6,543 nucleotides of DNA from Planctomycetota bacterium (lineage in GTDB: Bacteria; Planctomycetota; Phycisphaerae; UBA1845). Of this stretch, positions 1 through 4,684 are shown piece by piece. The notes under the pieces are model-generated. The model saw only the letters and a program-made list of their open reading frames with translations. It had not been told where the DNA came from and did no database searches. The stretch lies in NCBI GenBank assembly GCA_022563055.1, contig JADFOB010000074.1, positions 1 to 6,543 on the forward strand. The letters run 5' to 3'. A program made the position numbers and the translations under genes. The stretch's first letter is position 1. Each line of letters begins with the position of its first letter.

Positions 1-758
1 GGATCATCGAAGCCACCCGCGAGCCACTCGTGATAACCCGCGACGGTTCCGAGTCGGGGAAGGTAGAACTTCCGGTAGAGGTCATCCAGCAGACAAGACG
101 CTTCCGGATTGAACCACCTCGGCTCCGGCGGCAAGACGGGATTGAACTCGGGCGTGGTCGGTATGCACTTCTCAACGTCGTTGGGCACGTAACAGAGTAC
201 GACTTCGTCGACGCCGTACACCTCGATCATATGCATGATCGGTTGAAGTTGGGCACCGGTATCCCAGCCGGGCTTGGCGATGTTCATGACCTGAAACTTG
301 CCCGGCGAGCGCTCGTCAAACATCGCCTGGATCCGGTCGGCAAAGCGGTCCTCGACGCGCTCGATGCCCCATCCGTAAGCGAAGGAGTCTCCCACAAAGG
401 CGATCCTGCGAACGCCGTGGGGCTTCTCCCGAATCCACTCGACATCGCGGCAACCCAGCGAGTTGAGCTCCGTATGGATTGCGAACCACCGCCGGGCTGG
501 TAGTGACAGGCCAAAGGCATCCGTGCGAACGCTCAGGAACCGGAGATAACTCTCCGCGACGAGCGCAGCCAAGCCCATCATGCACGCGAAGACGAGCAGG
601 TTGCCCGCGACGAGCGCAAAGCGGCGACGCCGATGTTTAGGGGAGAACCGGAAGAAGCACCACGTATGCACGAGCAGCGACAGGTAGAGCGCCCACAAGA
701 CGGCGTAGTCGCCCAAATACCCGAACGGTCCCATGGCGAGCAGCGGAGGCGCGAGCAT
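1..758 (-). CDS. Membrane-anchored SGNH/GDSL-family hydrolase-like protein, 3' end beyond the window
   Basis: The frame is open from ATG 758 to the left edge, giving 252 residues with the C-terminus missing. Residues about 14-36 and 47-68 are hydrophobic and look like two membrane helices separated by a basic stretch (KHRRRR, 41-46), so the rest is probably anchored outside the cytoplasm. The soluble part begins like many planctomycete SGNH proteins (TELNSLGCRD, 96-105), followed by block I GDSFAYGWG (123-131) with the nucleophile Ser125, a block II-like NIAKPGWDTGAQL (159-171), and a block III-like YVPNDV (190-195). The final DxxH block would lie outside the window. The family includes esterases and O-acetyl transfer or removal enzymes acting on glycans or lipids; the substrate cannot be told. 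The start is supported by GGAG (767-770) eight bases upstream and by a one-base overlap with the nadC stop (TGATG), which suggests translational coupling. A second in-frame ATG lies at 734. Confidence 0.88.
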   Translation of the reverse strand, partial: MLAPPLLAMGPFGYLGDYAVLWALYLSLLVHTWCFFRFSPKHRRRRFALVAGNLLVFACMMGLAALVAESYLRFLSVRTDAFGLSLPARRWFAIHTELNSLGCRDVEWIREKPHGVRRIAFVGDSFAYGWGIERVEDRFADRIQAMFDERSPGKFQVMNIAKPGWDTGAQLQPIMHMIEVYGVDEVVLCYVPNDVEKCIPTTPEFNPVLPPEPRWFNPEASCLLDDLYRKFYLPRLGTVAGYHEWLAGGFDD

Positions 759-1660
759 CAGACGCGCTCCAGGGACAAATCGAGCGAAGGTGCGGAGTGG
801 GTCAGCGCGCCGACCGAAATCCGATCCACGCCGGTTTGGGCTACCTCGCGCACCATCGGCAGCGTGATCCCGCCTGACGCTTCGAGGGCCACCTTCCCAC
901 CGGCTCCGTACTCGTCGCGCATGGCGACAGCCTGGCGAAGTCCCTCGCACGAGAAGTTGTCCAACAGAATCACGTCGATCCCCACCACCGAAAGAAGCGC
1001 TGCCACCTGCGCGAGATCGTCAGCTTCGACCATGACAAACGCCGGTTGGCGACCCGACTGCGGCAAGCGATTGAGCATCTCGAACACGGCGGCTGCGAGC
1101 CGATCGGTTTCGATTCCCGCGAGGTGGTTGTCTTTGATGAGCACCGCGTCGTAGAGTCCGTCGCGGTGGTTGGATCCGCCCCCGACCCGGACGGCGTAGC
1201 GTTCCAACACGCGCCATCCGGGCGTCGTCTTACGCGTGTCGTAGATCGTGGCTGTCGTATCCTCCACGGCATCGACGTATTCGCGCGTCACCGTGGCGAT
1301 ACCGCTGAGCCGCTGAAGGAAGTTGAGCAGCACGCGCTCGGCTGACAGGATGGAACCCAGCGGCCCCTGAATCGTCGCCAGCACCGTCGGAACCGTTTCG
1401 ATCACGAACCCATCAGGCGCCGAGTTACTCCACTCGATCTGAATGGACTCGTCATACGCAGCCACGACGAGCCCAGCCACCTCGCATCCGGCAAAGACGC
1501 CGCGCTGCTTGGCGTGCAGGCGAAAACTCGCCGGTGCCGCCGCGTCCGCCATCAGCGCCGTCGTCAGGTCTCCATCGCCAAGATCCTCCTGCTTGGCTGC
1601 CTGGATCAATCGTGCGACACCTTCATCATCGGAGAGGTTCATCGTGGCGATTGTGGACAT
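758..1660 (-). CDS. nadC: Nicotinate-nucleotide pyrophosphorylase (quinolinate phosphoribosyltransferase, carboxylating)
   Basis: NadC converts quinolinate and phosphoribosyl pyrophosphate to nicotinate mononucleotide, CO2 and pyrophosphate, the step after NadA in de novo NAD synthesis, in the cytoplasm. The 300-residue protein has the usual length and all family marks: EDLGDGDLTT (25-34), AERVLLNFLQRLSG (107-120), DTRKTTPG (141-148), GGGSNHR (160-166), IKDNH (175-179), Glu212, LLDNF (232-236), EASGGIT (260-266) and the phosphate-binding end VGALTHS (283-289). The basic residues Arg109, Arg143, Lys144, His165, Arg166 and Lys176 are those expected to hold the substrates. I chose ATG 1660 because AGGA (1671-1674) sits ten bases upstream and family similarity starts soon after; an in-frame ATG at 1765 would add 35 unrelated residues encoded by repeat DNA. 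The stop overlaps the next gene by one base. selD lies 299 bases upstream on the same strand, so shared transcription is possible but unproven. Confidence 0.96.
   Translation of the reverse strand: MSTIATMNLSDDEGVARLIQAAKQEDLGDGDLTTALMADAAAPASFRLHAKQRGVFAGCEVAGLVVAAYDESIQIEWSNSAPDGFVIETVPTVLATIQGPLGSILSAERVLLNFLQRLSGIATVTREYVDAVEDTTATIYDTRKTTPGWRVLERYAVRVGGGSNHRDGLYDAVLIKDNHLAGIETDRLAAAVFEMLNRLPQSGRQPAFVMVEADDLAQVAALLSVVGIDVILLDNFSCEGLRQAVAMRDEYGAGGKVALEASGGITLPMVREVAQTGVDRISVGALTHSAPSLDLSLERV
767..770 (-). promoter_or_regulatory. Ribosome binding site for the SGNH gene inside the end of nadC
   Basis: On the minus strand this reads GGAG, eight bases before ATG 758 and within the last codons of nadC. 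It supports the ATG that overlaps the nadC stop codon. Confidence 0.55.
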
Positions 1661-1670
1661 CGGGCAGCGT

Positions 1671-1674
1671 TCCT
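1671..1674 (-). promoter_or_regulatory. Ribosome binding site deciding the nadC start
   Basis: On the minus strand this reads AGGA, ten bases before ATG 1660. It supports that ATG over the in-frame ATGs at 1765 and 1642. The spacing is at the long end of normal. Confidence 0.5.
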
Positions 1675-1734
1675 GCAAGCCGGGTTCGGGACGTCGCGGC
1701 GGTAGGACTGCGTGACACTTCCGGCGGCACGGAT

Positions 1735-1815
1735 CAGAGCCCCAAGCGCAAGCGCGGGGTTTCACCGATGCCGGCGTCGCACCAGAGAACCCGCTCGCTG
1801 ACGCTCGGGGCTCTG
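1735..1815. repeat. Imperfect inverted repeat, 28-base arms
   Basis: Arms at 1735-1762 (begins CAGAGCCCCAAGCGCAAG) and 1788-1815 (ends GACGCTCGGGGCTCTG) match at 22 of 28 positions when one is reverse-complemented; the spacer is 25 bases. The outer nine base pairs are perfect. An RNA copy from either strand could fold into a long hairpin. From memory, AAGCGCAAGCG and CGCTCGCTGACGCTCG segments recur between planctomycete genes, so this is probably one copy of a dispersed repeat. Confidence 0.7.
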
Positions 1816-1816
1816 T

Positions 1817-1870
1817 AGCGTCGGTCCCACTTTGAGCGTCGGCCTACTTTGTAGCGTCGGCCCCCTGTGG
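1817..1870. repeat. Three tandem units with an exact 18-base period
   Basis: The octamer AGCGTCGG occurs at 1817, 1835 and 1853, exactly 18 bases apart. The first two units also share a CxxACTTTG tail, while the third runs into the inverted repeat at 1851-1931. The array touches the end of the preceding inverted repeat at 1815. Confidence 0.7.
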
Positions 1871-1931
1871 CCGACGTAGAGCGCCGAAGCGTATTCGAAC
1901 TCCTACGGCCGCCACGGGGGGCGGACGCTAC
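1851..1931. repeat. Inverted repeat with 29-base arms, the left arm itself a hairpin
   Basis: Arms 1851-1879 and 1903-1931 match at 25 of 29 positions after reverse complementation, with a 23-base spacer. The left arm is also a hairpin on its own: CGTCGGCC (1855-1862) pairs perfectly with GGCCGACG (1869-1876) around a six-base loop. It lies just after the selD stop in the direction of selD transcription, so it may protect or end the selD mRNA, although no T run follows it. Confidence 0.7.
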
Positions 1932-1959
1932 TGTTGAGCGAACTACCCGCCGAACACGC

Positions 1960-3006
1960 TCACACGAGAACGAGGGTGTGTTGCGACTGCGGTGTGACGC
2001 AGCCGATGGCGGCGGCTGCACGCGTGTCGCGACGCTTGAGCGCCTCAATCAGGCGATCCACTCGATCGGCGGATACCGCCAATAGCAGACCGCCGGAGGT
2101 CTGCGCGTCGGCCAGCACGGCGACCAGCGTCTTATCCGCGCTGCCCACATCAATCTTCTCGCCCAGGTAAGCCAGGTTGGAAGTGTGCGCACGCGTCAGG
2201 ACGCCCGCTCCGGCCAGCTCCAACGCCCTTTCCATGAGCGGTACAGCCTGTGTCTCCAGCTCGATCGTCACACCACTGGCAGCCGCCATTTCGTGCGCAT
2301 GCCCGACCAGGCCGAAACCGGTGATGTCTGTGGCCGCGTGAACGCCGACCTCGAGCATGGCCTCGCAAGCCCCGGCGTTCAGATCGGCCATCACGTCAAT
2401 CGCCTCGGCAAGGTCCGCTTGTTCGATCTTGTTTTGCTTGGCGGCAGTCGTCAGCGTGCCGCTGCCGATCGGTTTGGTGAGAACGAGCCGGTCGCCGGGC
2501 TGGGCACCGCCATTGGTCAGGATTCGCTCGGGATGGATCACGCCGGTAACCGACAGGCCATACTTGATCTCGGTGTCACGAACGCTGTGCCCTCCGGCGA
2601 TCACGGCTCCCGCCGCCGCGACACGCTCCGCCCCGCCGCGCAGAATCTCGCCGAGGAGGTCAATCGGTAGATCGTTGTCGGGGAAGCCTACGAGATTGAG
2701 GGCACAGATCGGCCGGGCGCCCATGGCGTAGATGTCGGACAGGGCGTTGGCCGCCGCGATTCGCCCAAACGCGTAGGCGTCGTCGACCAGCGGTGGAAAG
2801 AAGTCGAGCGTGGTCACCACGGCTGTCGACGAGTCGAGGCGGTACACGCCCGCATCGTCGAAGTGGTCCAAGCCGACGAGGAGGTTCGGGTCGGTGGCCT
2901 TTGGTAGATCGCGCAGAACCTGCGCGAGCGTCCCGATCGGGAGCTTCCCCGCTCACCCGGCGCAACTGGCATAGTCGGTTAGACGAATCTTTCTTGCTCG
3001 TGTCAT
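1960..3006 (-). CDS. selD: Selenide, water dikinase (selenophosphate synthase), predicted selenoprotein with in-frame UGA
   Basis: SelD makes selenophosphate from selenide and ATP; it is the selenium donor for selenocysteine and selenouridine in tRNA. Read through the TGA at 2953-2955, the protein is 348 residues (E. coli SelD has 347). IRLTDYASCAG (7-17) precedes the TGA and KLPIGTLAQVL (21-31) follows, matching E. coli IRLTQYSHGAG and KISPKVLETIL without gaps. Residue 18 (UGA) falls on essential Cys17 and Lys21 on Lys20. Metal-binding aspartates are present at 51, 91 and 227. Other family motifs are DPNLLVG (39-45), AGGHS (137-141), TKPIGSG (177-183), DITGFGLVGH (227-236) and DAQTSGGLL (300-308). 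ATG 3006 is the only reasonable start; no clear Shine-Dalgarno precedes it. The first start-like codon after the TGA, TTG 2871, would remove the catalytic N-terminus. The true stop is also TGA (1960-1962), so UGA would have two meanings in one mRNA. A sequencing error in a Cys codon is the main alternative. Confidence 0.93.
2909..2927 (-). promoter_or_regulatory. Candidate bacterial SECIS hairpin in selD
   Basis: In the selD mRNA this is UCGCGCAG, loop GUU, CUGCGCGA: eight perfect base pairs. The loop begins 33 nucleotides after the UGA and its first base is G, within the published limits for bacterial SECIS elements as I recall them (roughly 16-37 nucleotides, a G in the first two loop bases). 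The apex GCAGGUUCUGC is close to the E. coli fdhF apex GCAGGUCUGC. SelB would be the binding partner. The function is inferred from structure and position. Confidence 0.75.
2953..2955 (-). other. Predicted selenocysteine codon (UGA) at SelD residue 18
   Basis: This in-frame TGA occupies the position of the catalytic Cys17 of E. coli SelD. Protein similarity to SelD continues on both sides in the same frame, which argues against a real stop. Cys15 makes a CAGU (Cys-x-x-Sec) motif. Selenocysteine at this site is known in SelD/SPS2 proteins of other organisms. Confidence 0.88.
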
Positions 3007-3035
3007 GGCTTGGGACAGTCTACGGGCGACAGGTC

Positions 3036-3069
3036 CGGTTGGAAACCTGCGACAGGTTTGGTCCAACCG
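3036..3069. repeat. Long hairpin in the selD leader
   Basis: CGGTTGGAAACCTG (3036-3049) pairs with CAGGTTTGGTCCAACCG (3053-3069) around the loop CGA, with one three-base bulge. In the minus direction it ends 29 bases before the selD ATG, so if transcribed it would sit in the selD 5' leader. An octamer of it, CCTGTCGC on the minus strand, recurs just downstream. It may be a regulatory leader or a dispersed repeat. There is no T run for an attenuator. Confidence 0.6.
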
Positions 3070-3141
3070 AAAGGCGAACCGAAGAGTTCACTGGGCTGTG
3101 GCGCGTAACGTATGCGTCGGTATGAGATTACACGTGCGTGG

Positions 3142-3183
3142 GTGCCCGGACACAGCGGAGGGCCGCTGTGCCACACGGGGCAC
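3142..3183. repeat. Two-tier hairpin in the selD-isomerase gap
   Basis: An inner perfect eight-base-pair stem CACAGCGG (3151-3158) / CCGCTGTG (3163-3170) with loop AGGG is enclosed by an outer six-base-pair stem GTGCCC (3142-3147) / GGGCAC (3178-3183). No T run follows. It is probably a dispersed intergenic repeat. Confidence 0.6.
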
Positions 3184-3236
3184 CGCATCAGATCAGCCTC
3201 GACGGAGCACTATTGGATTCTGCTTGCGTCACCTGC

Positions 3237-3255
3237 GGCGTTCGCAAGGAACGCC
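3237..3255. repeat. Short perfect inverted repeat
   Basis: GGCGTTC (3237-3243) pairs with GAACGCC (3249-3255) around a five-base loop GCAAG. No T run follows and no function is evident. Confidence 0.4.
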
Positions 3256-3410
3256 CAACGCCCCCGACAGCAAATGACCGATAACCTCTGCATCGCCGAC
3301 ATAGGCCGGGCGTTTCGCGGCTGCAACGGGCGAGCAGGCTTGGCGTACAACTTCGTAGTCGTGCGTGGGCGTGTGCTATTGCATCGTCACGCCTAATTGT
3401 TTGGGTGTGC

Positions 3411-3433
3411 CACTGCTCTTGAGCAGTGTTTTT
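3411..3433 (+). terminator. Terminator-like hairpin with T run
   Basis: CACTGCTC (3411-3418) and GAGCAGTG (3421-3428) form a perfect stem around TT, followed directly by TTTTT (3429-3433), the form of an intrinsic terminator on the plus strand. No plus-strand gene ends before it, so it may shield the isomerase gene from stray transcription, or may simply be a dispersed repeat that looks like a terminator. Confidence 0.5.
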
Positions 3434-3608
3434 CGTGCTCAGAGCTCGGTGCAGTCCGTCCCCGGCGAGTCGGGGCTCAAAAGCACTGGCGCGCCGATCC
3501 GTCAGACCGGAGCCGGCTGGGGACTTGCTGGACAGGTGGGCGATTCACACGACAATGGCCCGCCCCGATGTTTGGCTTTTGGTGGACGCTGAGTATCCGC
3601 GGAGTTGC

Positions 3609-4613
3609 ATGTTGACCAAACGGTTCTGCGCTATAGCCGTGATCCTTGCCTGCTCTATTTCCGTTTCGGCGGGAGAGGGGCAGGCGATATCCGGAATCAA
3701 GGTCCATCTTCGGCCCAAATCGTATTACATGGCGCTCGGTGCGCCCGTTTGGGTTCATCTGTCGATCGAGAACACAACGGATCAACCCATCACGCTGACG
3801 GTTCCCGGCACCGAGCCGGATATGCCCCAGCCGGAGATGGGTTTGCCCATTACCCACGTGTTCAGCGGGGCGTCCGGTCGCGGCATCTCCGTGACGACCC
3901 ACGCGAATCGTCGCTGGGAGGTTCCCGTGGGCTACCGGGCGCCGACCCGCGCGCCGATCCTGATGATCGCTCCAAAGAGCATGGTGGGTACGCTCCTGGA
4001 CCTGAGGGAGTATTTTCCGACCTTGCGGTCGGCGGGCGAGTACCGCGTGACGTGGGCGCCCTACGGAGGCGGCGCGATCAGCGAGACGTCTGTGCTCCAC
4101 ATCACGCCGCTTAAACGAGCGGAAGTCGTCACCGACGAGGGCACGCTGACCATCCGCTTTTTCTACGAGGAGGCGCCGCGGACCGTCGCCAACTTCATCG
4201 ACCTTGTCGAGTCCGGCTTCTACAACGGCAAGACCTTCCACCGGGTCGAACCGGGATATCTGATCCAGGGCGGCTGTCCGCGAGGCGACGGTTCGGGAAT
4301 TCGCCTCGACGGGAGGCGGGTTCCGGCGGAGTTCAACGATCATGTCCACGACAAGGGGAGCGTCTCGATGGCGCTGCTTCCGGACGATCCCGACTCCGCC
4401 AGTTGCCAGTTCTTCATCTCCAACACCCGCCAGAAGGATTGGGATGGGAAGTACGCCGTGTTCGGGCACCTCGTCGGCGACGAGTCGTACCAAACGCTGG
4501 ATCGCCTGATGGCGACGTCGGTCGATGACCAAGGACGTCCGGTGCGAACGCTCTACATGCGTACCATACGCGTCGTCGACGCCCCGCCCCAAACGGTGTC
4601 CGACTTTCCGTAG
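3609..4613 (+). CDS. Secreted two-domain peptidyl-prolyl cis-trans isomerase (cyclophilin type)
   Basis: The 334-residue protein has three parts. Residues 1-21 are a signal peptide (basic start, hydrophobic core, VSA before the likely cut), so it acts outside the cytoplasm. Residues about 28-165 form a probable beta-sandwich domain (VWVHLSIENTTDQPITLTV, 47-65, is typical of such domains) that I cannot assign to a named family with confidence. Residues about 170-325 are a cyclophilin domain: FHRVEPGYLIQGG (210-222) with catalytic Arg212 and Gln220, SMALLPDDPDSASCQFFI (253-270) with Gln267 and Phe269, and WDGKYAVFG (278-286). Cyclophilins isomerise Xaa-Pro bonds during folding; the N-terminal domain may bind clients or the envelope (inferred). 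ATG 3609 is chosen because it starts the signal peptide and has GGAG (3601-3604) just upstream, although the four-base spacing is short; the frame stays open upstream to 3426 without sensible sequence. The ABC-F gene follows after 71 bases. Confidence 0.9.
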   Translation: MLTKRFCAIAVILACSISVSAGEGQAISGIKVHLRPKSYYMALGAPVWVHLSIENTTDQPITLTVPGTEPDMPQPEMGLPITHVFSGASGRGISVTTHANRRWEVPVGYRAPTRAPILMIAPKSMVGTLLDLREYFPTLRSAGEYRVTWAPYGGGAISETSVLHITPLKRAEVVTDEGTLTIRFFYEEAPRTVANFIDLVESGFYNGKTFHRVEPGYLIQGGCPRGDGSGIRLDGRRVPAEFNDHVHDKGSVSMALLPDDPDSASCQFFISNTRQKDWDGKYAVFGHLVGDESYQTLDRLMATSVDDQGRPVRTLYMRTIRVVDAPPQTVSDFP

Positions 4614-4684
4614 CCGGGCCGCCTTTGGGCACACCAGCGGCAGCGCCACTTCTTGCGGCGTCGTGAATTCCCTATCATGTGCGT
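4614..4684 (+). promoter_or_regulatory. Short spacer with a possible promoter for the ABC-F gene
   Basis: TATCAT (4673-4678) resembles a -10 box and ends six bases before ATG 4685; no purine-rich ribosome binding site is present in the spacer. No good -35 is seen (TTGCGG at 4653-4658 is too close). If TATCAT is active, transcription would start at or near the A of the ATG, giving a leaderless mRNA. Confidence 0.3.

Larger units (their letters stand above)
1661..1959. other. Intergenic spacer between selD and nadC, rich in repeats
   Basis: No credible gene is present. Open frames here are short, basic and composed of repeat-derived residues. The spacer holds two inverted repeats and an 18-base tandem repeat, listed separately, and the nadC ribosome binding site. 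I see no clear promoter and no hairpin followed by a T run in the minus direction, so it is undecided whether selD and nadC are co-transcribed. Confidence 0.7.
3007..3608. other. Divergent intergenic region between selD and the isomerase gene
   Basis: About 600 bases separate the two divergent genes. The stretch must hold the selD promoter (minus strand) and the isomerase promoter (plus strand), but I could not pick convincing -35/-10 pairs. It contains four hairpin-forming segments, listed separately. Small open frames on the plus strand (for example 3112-3396) look random, cross the hairpins and resemble no family I know. I see no tRNA, including no tRNA-Sec. Confidence 0.65.

Noticed and set aside
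30..503. 157-codon plus-strand open frame at the left edge
   Set aside because: It is antisense to the SGNH gene, whose frame carries GDS, block II-like and block III-like motifs.
758..1765. Longer nadC starting at ATG 1765
   Set aside because: The extra 35 residues are encoded by repeat DNA and resemble no NadC. ATG 1660 has a ribosome binding site and gives the normal length.
2185..2670. 161-codon plus-strand open frame opposite selD
   Set aside because: Antisense shadow of selD; no recognisable domain.
1960..2871. SelD starting at TTG 2871
   Set aside because: This start discards the conserved N-terminus with the catalytic position and Lys21. In-frame similarity to SelD continues upstream through the TGA to ATG 3006.
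2953..2955. selD as a pseudogene broken by a nonsense codon
   Set aside because: The TGA is at the one position where selenocysteine is known in this family, a SECIS-like hairpin follows, and the rest of the frame and its key aspartates are intact. A random nonsense mutation there is unlikely.
3010..3110. A tRNA-Sec (selC) gene next to selD
   Set aside because: I looked for an acceptor stem, a UCA anticodon loop and a TTCGA T-loop. The hairpin at 3036-3069 does not fit a tRNA and no CCA-type end is seen.
3112..3396. Small plus-strand open frames in the divergent gap (3005-3277, 3112-3396, 3365-3592)
   Set aside because: They run through hairpin repeats, have no clear ribosome binding site and resemble no known protein.
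3426..3608. N-terminal extension of the cyclophilin gene to ATG 3426
   Set aside because: The extension is Arg/Ser/Pro-rich without similarity, and it would bury the clear signal peptide beginning at ATG 3609.
3477..4649. 390-codon minus-strand open frame opposite the cyclophilin gene
   Set aside because: It is the antisense shadow of the well-supported cyclophilin gene in GC-rich DNA, full of Arg, His and Gly, with no recognisable domain.
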